Part shown: in pieces, positions 50,086 to 53,351 of the stretch
Layout: every line of letters begins with the position of its first letter
Numbering within the stretch: position 1 is the stretch's first letter
Source of the DNA: JAXMHN01 sp964578605
Lineage (GTDB): Bacteria > Verrucomicrobiota > Verrucomicrobiia > Limisphaerales > SIBE01
Direction: 5' to 3'
Length of the DNA stretch: 53,351 bases
Assembly: GCA_964578605.1 (NCBI GenBank)
Contig: CAZODO010000033.1
Coordinates: 1-53,351, forward strand
Translations under genes and position numbers: made by a program
The notes under the pieces: model-generated
The model's input: the letters and a program-made list of their open reading frames with translations, nothing else
Database searches by the model: none
What the model was told of the DNA's origin: nothing

Positions 50086-50185
50086 CAGCAATTCTCAGAC
50101 TGGCTTGGTATCTTCGGAGCGTCGGCTTGCAGCCGGCTTGGTCTTTCGCCGCCGCCACGAAGCCGGCTGCAAGCCGGCGCTCCGA
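50086..50185. repeat. GGAGCGCCGGC palindromic repeat, copy 2 (long stem)
   Basis: The arm at 50114-50139 (TCGGAGCGTCGGCTTGCAGC then CGGCTT) pairs with 50160-50185 (AAGCCGGCTGCAAGCCGGCG then CTCCGA) over 26 bp with one mismatch, around a 20-nt loop. The 13-mer CAGCAATTCTCAG at 50086-50098 and the following sequence up to the stem match the copy at 29311-29380. It lies between the nucleotidyltransferase gene end and the small membrane-protein gene start. Confidence 0.85.
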
Positions 50186-50202
50186 AAGCCCGGCCAACCC
50201 CA

Positions 50203-50952
50203 TCACAAGCTGGCACGCTCCAACTCCCGAAGGATCTCCGGATCCCGCACATCAACCCACCGCCCCTCGATCTCCAACCCGGCGATGCGATGTCCGGCTT
50301 GCACCATGGCGTTCACGGCGTCCGTCAATTCGTATTCGCCGCGCGGTGATCTCCTGAGAGCAGCCGTGAAGTCGAACACCACCGGCCGGAACGCGTAAAT
50401 GCCGGCGTTATACCAAAGCGGATCGCCCGGTTTGAGCGAGCCATCTCTTCGGAGCCGGTCGATCTGCTCTGCGGCAGGCTTCTCCAGGATCTGTCTCAGG
50501 CAGAACTGATCGTCGAAAAGGTCAATTCCACCCTTGGTGACATCCTGCCCCGCAGTAACCGTGATGACCCCGCCAAAACCCGGTTCAAACCGCGCCACCA
50601 TTCGCTGATAAGTGTCCGGCTTGACGAGAATGTCGCCGTAGGTGAGGAGAAAGGAGTCAGCCCCGACGAACCCTTTCGCCGGTTCAGCCGCTTTGCCCGT
50701 GCCGTCTTGCACCAACTGCCGGGCGTACTCGATGCGCACGTCCCATCGAGCCCCATTGCCGAAATAGGATTCCACCACCTCGGCGCGGTAACCGGTCACG
50801 ATGCAGAACTGCCGGATACCCGCGTCCCGCACGCCGAGGAGAATATGCTCCAGGATAGGCTTGCCCTGCACCTTGAGCATGGGCTTGGGCAGGTCGCTGG
50901 TCAGTTCGCGCATCCGCGTGCCTTTTCCTGCGGCCAGAATGACGGCTTTCAT
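50203..50952 (-). CDS. Sugar-1-phosphate nucleotidyltransferase
   Basis: A 249-residue NTP_transferase-family enzyme that makes an NDP-sugar from a sugar-1-phosphate and NTP. Motifs: MKAVILAAGKGTRMRELTSD (nucleotide-binding GxGTRM with the catalytic Arg), PKPMLKVQGKPILEHIL, SFLLTYGDILVK (Asp for metal) and LEKPAAEQIDRL. Closest in feel to glucose-1-phosphate thymidylyltransferases and mannose-1-phosphate guanylyltransferase-like proteins; the sugar cannot be told. Single domain, no left-handed beta-helix. Same strand as apgM, 60 bp downstream of it. Confidence 0.9.
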   Translation of the reverse strand: MKAVILAAGKGTRMRELTSDLPKPMLKVQGKPILEHILLGVRDAGIRQFCIVTGYRAEVVESYFGNGARWDVRIEYARQLVQDGTGKAAEPAKGFVGADSFLLTYGDILVKPDTYQRMVARFEPGFGGVITVTAGQDVTKGGIDLFDDQFCLRQILEKPAAEQIDRLRRDGSLKPGDPLWYNAGIYAFRPVVFDFTAALRRSPRGEYELTDAVNAMVQAGHRIAGLEIEGRWVDVRDPEILRELERASL

Positions 50953-51012
50953 AGTCCTGAAGATGGAACCGGCAAGGCGCGCCCGCCCTGCCGGTTGGTC
51001 ATTCAGATTTGG

Positions 51013-52236
51013 CTAGGCCCCGTACTTGTCGAACATTCGGGCGTTCGCCTGCATCAACCGGATGAGAAACTTGGCTTCGAACACGCCCAACGACCCCAAA
51101 TTCGCTCCGGTCTCAGTGAACCGTTCCAGCTTGTCCGTTCCCGAGACGGGAGAGGTCAAGAGCACCGGTTGCGGATGCCAGGAATGCCCCCGGACCGCGC
51201 AGGGAGTGGAATGATCGCCGGTGATGGCGATGACGTCCGGGCGTTTCTGGAGAAGAATGGGCAGAGCGGCGTCGAACTCTTCGATGGCTTTCTTCTTGGC
51301 TTCGAAATTGCCGTCTTCCCCGTGCATATCGGTGTACTTGTAGTGGATGAAGAAGAAGTCGTAGTTATCGTATTCCGCGAGATACCGCTCGAACTGTTCA
51401 CGAATGGTCTGAGGGCCCTCGAGCTTCGTCATCCCAACCAACTGCGCCAAGCCCTTGTACATCGGGTAGACCGCGATGCACCCTGGCCGCAGTTGGTAAC
51501 GTTCCTGGAACAACGGGATCTCGGGTTGATGCGCAATACCTCGCATCAGGAACCCGTTTGCAGGCCGCTTGTTCGCGATCAACGGCAGCGCTTGCTTGTA
51601 AAAGTCCGCCACCAGCTTCGCTGCCTTCTTTTGCTTCAGGTTCTTCGCATCCACGGCCTCGGCCGTAGGAATAGGAGCGCCTTCGCGATGCGGATCGGCG
51701 TCGGTTAACGGCCCTTCAAGCTCTTTTCCACGGAAGACCACCACGAAGCGGTGCCCCTTCCCCGCCTTGATGATCACGTCCGCATCGCCGACCTTCTTGA
51801 CCTTCTTCGCCAACAGACCGCATAGCTCCTCGCACACCGCCGTTTCAATCCTTCCGGCGCGCCGGTCAGTGACGATGCCGGCCTGGTCCAAAGTGCAGAA
51901 GTTCGCCCGCGCTGCCACGTCGCCCGCCTTGAGTTCAAGGCCAAGCCCAAGCGCCTCGATCACGCCACGCCCCACCTCAAACTCGAGCGGGTCGTAGCCA
52001 AAGAGTCCCAGATGCCCGGGGCCGCTTCCCGGGGTGATGCCCGGAGCGACCGGCACCATGCGTCCCTGAACGGCATCGCGAGTGAGCCCATCCAGGTTGG
52101 GCGTCTGAGCGGCTTCGAGGGGTGTCATGTAACCTTGTTCGCGGGTCGCGATATCGCCCAACCCGTCCAAGACCACCAGTGCCAGCTTGGCACCGGTTTT
52201 CAACGTCAGCCCCGAGTAAAGTTCGTCCAATTTCAT
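51013..52236 (-). CDS. apgM: 2,3-bisphosphoglycerate-independent phosphoglycerate mutase, archaeal type
   Basis: Interconverts 3- and 2-phosphoglycerate in glycolysis. 407 residues of the ApgM branch of the alkaline phosphatase superfamily. Visible: LALVVLDGLGDI (first metal Asp), TPLEAAQTPNLDGLTRD, and GSGPGHLGLFGYDPLEFEVGRGVIEALGLG in parts, with the Ser/Gly region of the phosphoserine site; FFFIHYKYTDMHGEDGNF and AITGDHSTPCAVRGHSWHPQPVLL, in parts, hold the C-terminal metal ligands. The start at 52236 gives the usual N-terminus. No gpmA/gpmI is in the window. Confidence 0.94.
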   Translation of the reverse strand: MKLDELYSGLTLKTGAKLALVVLDGLGDIATREQGYMTPLEAAQTPNLDGLTRDAVQGRMVPVAPGITPGSGPGHLGLFGYDPLEFEVGRGVIEALGLGLELKAGDVAARANFCTLDQAGIVTDRRAGRIETAVCEELCGLLAKKVKKVGDADVIIKAGKGHRFVVVFRGKELEGPLTDADPHREGAPIPTAEAVDAKNLKQKKAAKLVADFYKQALPLIANKRPANGFLMRGIAHQPEIPLFQERYQLRPGCIAVYPMYKGLAQLVGMTKLEGPQTIREQFERYLAEYDNYDFFFIHYKYTDMHGEDGNFEAKKKAIEEFDAALPILLQKRPDVIAITGDHSTPCAVRGHSWHPQPVLLTSPVSGTDKLERFTETGANLGSLGVFEAKFLIRLMQANARMFDKYGA

Positions 52237-52443
52237 GAGTCTACGCTTTCGAATTCGCTATGTGTCAACCCAGCATCTCCAGGGCTTGGCGCCAAGTGCA
52301 CACGCCCGGAGCCGCTGATATTGGGCCGAACTCGAGGACAGTCAAGTTCGCCATGGCCACAACTGCCCTGAAGCCGTCAGCCCAAACCGGCCAAATCGGC
52401 GTCACCAGGGCAGGAACCAATCAGCCCGGTCCAAACCTCAGGT

Positions 52444-53184
52444 TCAAGAACCGGGTACGGGAGGTTTTGGGAGCCAAGCTCCACTCGATCCGGACCGAGC
52501 GCCTGCTGCTCTCGACCATCGGTGCAGGAGCAATATTCCAGCTCCGCTCAATCCCAGGAAGATCGCGCCATGACCAGCGTCCGGCACTCCCTGCACATCG
52601 AAGCTGAGGTTGTCCATTTGGATCAGTGCGGCCCTGTTGCTGAAATAGTCAAGATTGTTCAAACGCAGTTGAGTTAAGAACGATCCCGCAGGAATTGAAA
52701 CGTCTATGTGGTACCAGGTGGGGTATCCTCCAGACGGCCAAATTCCGCTCCCAGTGAGAGTGGCTCCTTGCTCATCGCGGCCCTGGAATGAATAAGAACC
52801 GAACCCAGCCATCGCATTAAAACTCACGTTCACAACCGGCTGGAGAAAAGAGACAACCATCTCGCTGCGATAGCTTTCCAGAGAATCGATTGGTCGCAGA
52901 ACGAGTTCCGGGTGAAGAACCAAGGCCGCGCCACTCACGATAGTCCCTTCCGCGTAGTCTAAAGCGCTTCTCCAGCGCGCCGTTTGATCATTGAACAGTT
53001 GAAGAGCAGCAGTTGATGTCGCCTGGATGACTGCAACTCCGGCGTAGGGACTGCCCGCCGAAACAGGCGTGCCATCAGGGATACCTTCAAAGTCGATGAT
53101 CACTCCCCGCGCTGTGGGCAAGCACACTGACGCTAGCGCAGCGATCCAAACCGACTTGATAATGCGTCGCACAGAAGATCTCAT
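52444..53184 (-). CDS. PEP-CTERM (VPDAG-type) exported protein
   Basis: A 246-residue exported protein. ATG 53184 has AAAGGA 8 nt upstream and a signal peptide (IIKSVWIAALASVCLPTARG). The mature part is a beta-rich domain (VIIDFEGIPDGTPVSAGSPYAGV in parts) typical of secreted carbohydrate-binding-like proteins. The C-terminus has VPDAGHGAIFLGLSGAGILLL in parts and an Arg cluster (HRWSRAAGARS), the VPDSG-CTERM variant of PEP-CTERM sorting signals seen in Verrucomicrobiota, recognised by an exosortase. A further tail of about 15 residues (SSGAWLPKPPVPGS) follows the Arg cluster, which is unusual. No exosortase gene is in the window. Confidence 0.88.
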   Translation of the reverse strand: MRSSVRRIIKSVWIAALASVCLPTARGVIIDFEGIPDGTPVSAGSPYAGVAVIQATSTAALQLFNDQTARWRSALDYAEGTIVSGAALVLHPELVLRPIDSLESYRSEMVVSFLQPVVNVSFNAMAGFGSYSFQGRDEQGATLTGSGIWPSGGYPTWYHIDVSIPAGSFLTQLRLNNLDYFSNRAALIQMDNLSFDVQGVPDAGHGAIFLGLSGAGILLLHRWSRAAGARSGSSGAWLPKPPVPGS

Positions 53185-53351
53185 CTGAAAAATCCTTTTA
53201 AAACTCGGCCGCGAGGACCGAGCCGATTTGCGAATGCGTCCGAGGATAATGCCACGACTGCTCAATTGCAGCAAGCCACTTCACGAACCTATCGCGCCGG
53301 GTGCAACTCACGGTATCCGGGGTGTTCGAGGGCATGAATTGGGGAGGTCTG

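Overview
The window (about 53 kb, GC-rich) reads as a chromosomal segment of a free-living Gram-negative bacterium of the Verrucomicrobiota, most likely near Limisphaerales/Pedosphaeraceae. This is inferred from family content: a pseudopilin of the large verrucomicrobial type (GFTLIELLVVIAIIAILAG N-terminus with a C-terminal INVGFADNHAE segment), a VPDAG-type PEP-CTERM protein, a formylglycine sulfatase, a parallel beta-helix protein, a GH20-like hydrolase, a PQQ-type propeller protein, a BlaI/M56 pair, and GCCGGC-rich intergenic palindromes. I see no rRNA, tRNA, phage, insertion sequence or CRISPR array.

Layout. 0.2-6.1 kb: small unknown protein, secreted GDPD esterase, secreted beta-helix protein, TPR lipoprotein. 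6.3-9.7 kb: complete RbsA-RbsC-RbsB type sugar ABC operon. 10-14.2 kb: YjbQ, periplasmic amidase overlapping or abutting glutamate racemase, Old Yellow Enzyme-type flavoprotein. 14.2-17.9 kb: RodZ-like HTH membrane protein, RimO with insertions, PgsA and PgpA (consecutive phosphatidylglycerol steps). 17.9-22.1 kb (minus): second sugar ABC ATPase and permease, a cytidylate-kinase-like protein and ribokinase, with no binding protein. 22.4-26.5 kb: YugP-type metalloprotease, RecN, compact UvrC. 26.9-29 kb (minus): pseudopilin and GH20-like hydrolase. 29.4-32.4 kb: BlaI repressor with a tandem operator and an M56 sensor fused to a secreted STN-like domain. 32.5-36.9 kb: MFS transporter, semialdehyde dehydrogenase, B12-binding radical SAM protein. 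37-41.5 kb: RND adaptor and pump. 41.5-50 kb: sulfatase, secreted MsrA, nicotinate phosphoribosyltransferase, PQQ-propeller protein, serine hydrolase with an overlapping 52-residue membrane protein. 50.2-53.2 kb: sugar nucleotidyltransferase, ApgM, PEP-CTERM protein.

The most unusual signal is non-coding. Four intergenic elements (9813-9893, 14842-14949, about 29160-29268, 43205-43312), plus a fifth cut by the window start (1-36), are built of contiguous 11-bp units arranged as one long inverted repeat. The units differ in sequence between loci, but the 11-bp period and the central dyad are kept. Eleven bp is close to one turn of A-form RNA, so a long phased RNA hairpin is one possible reading (inference). 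A second repeat family, GGAGCGCCGGC-type palindromes, occurs at 29311-29380 and 50086-50185, more loosely at 43019-43134, with a related hairpin inside a gene end at 574-590.
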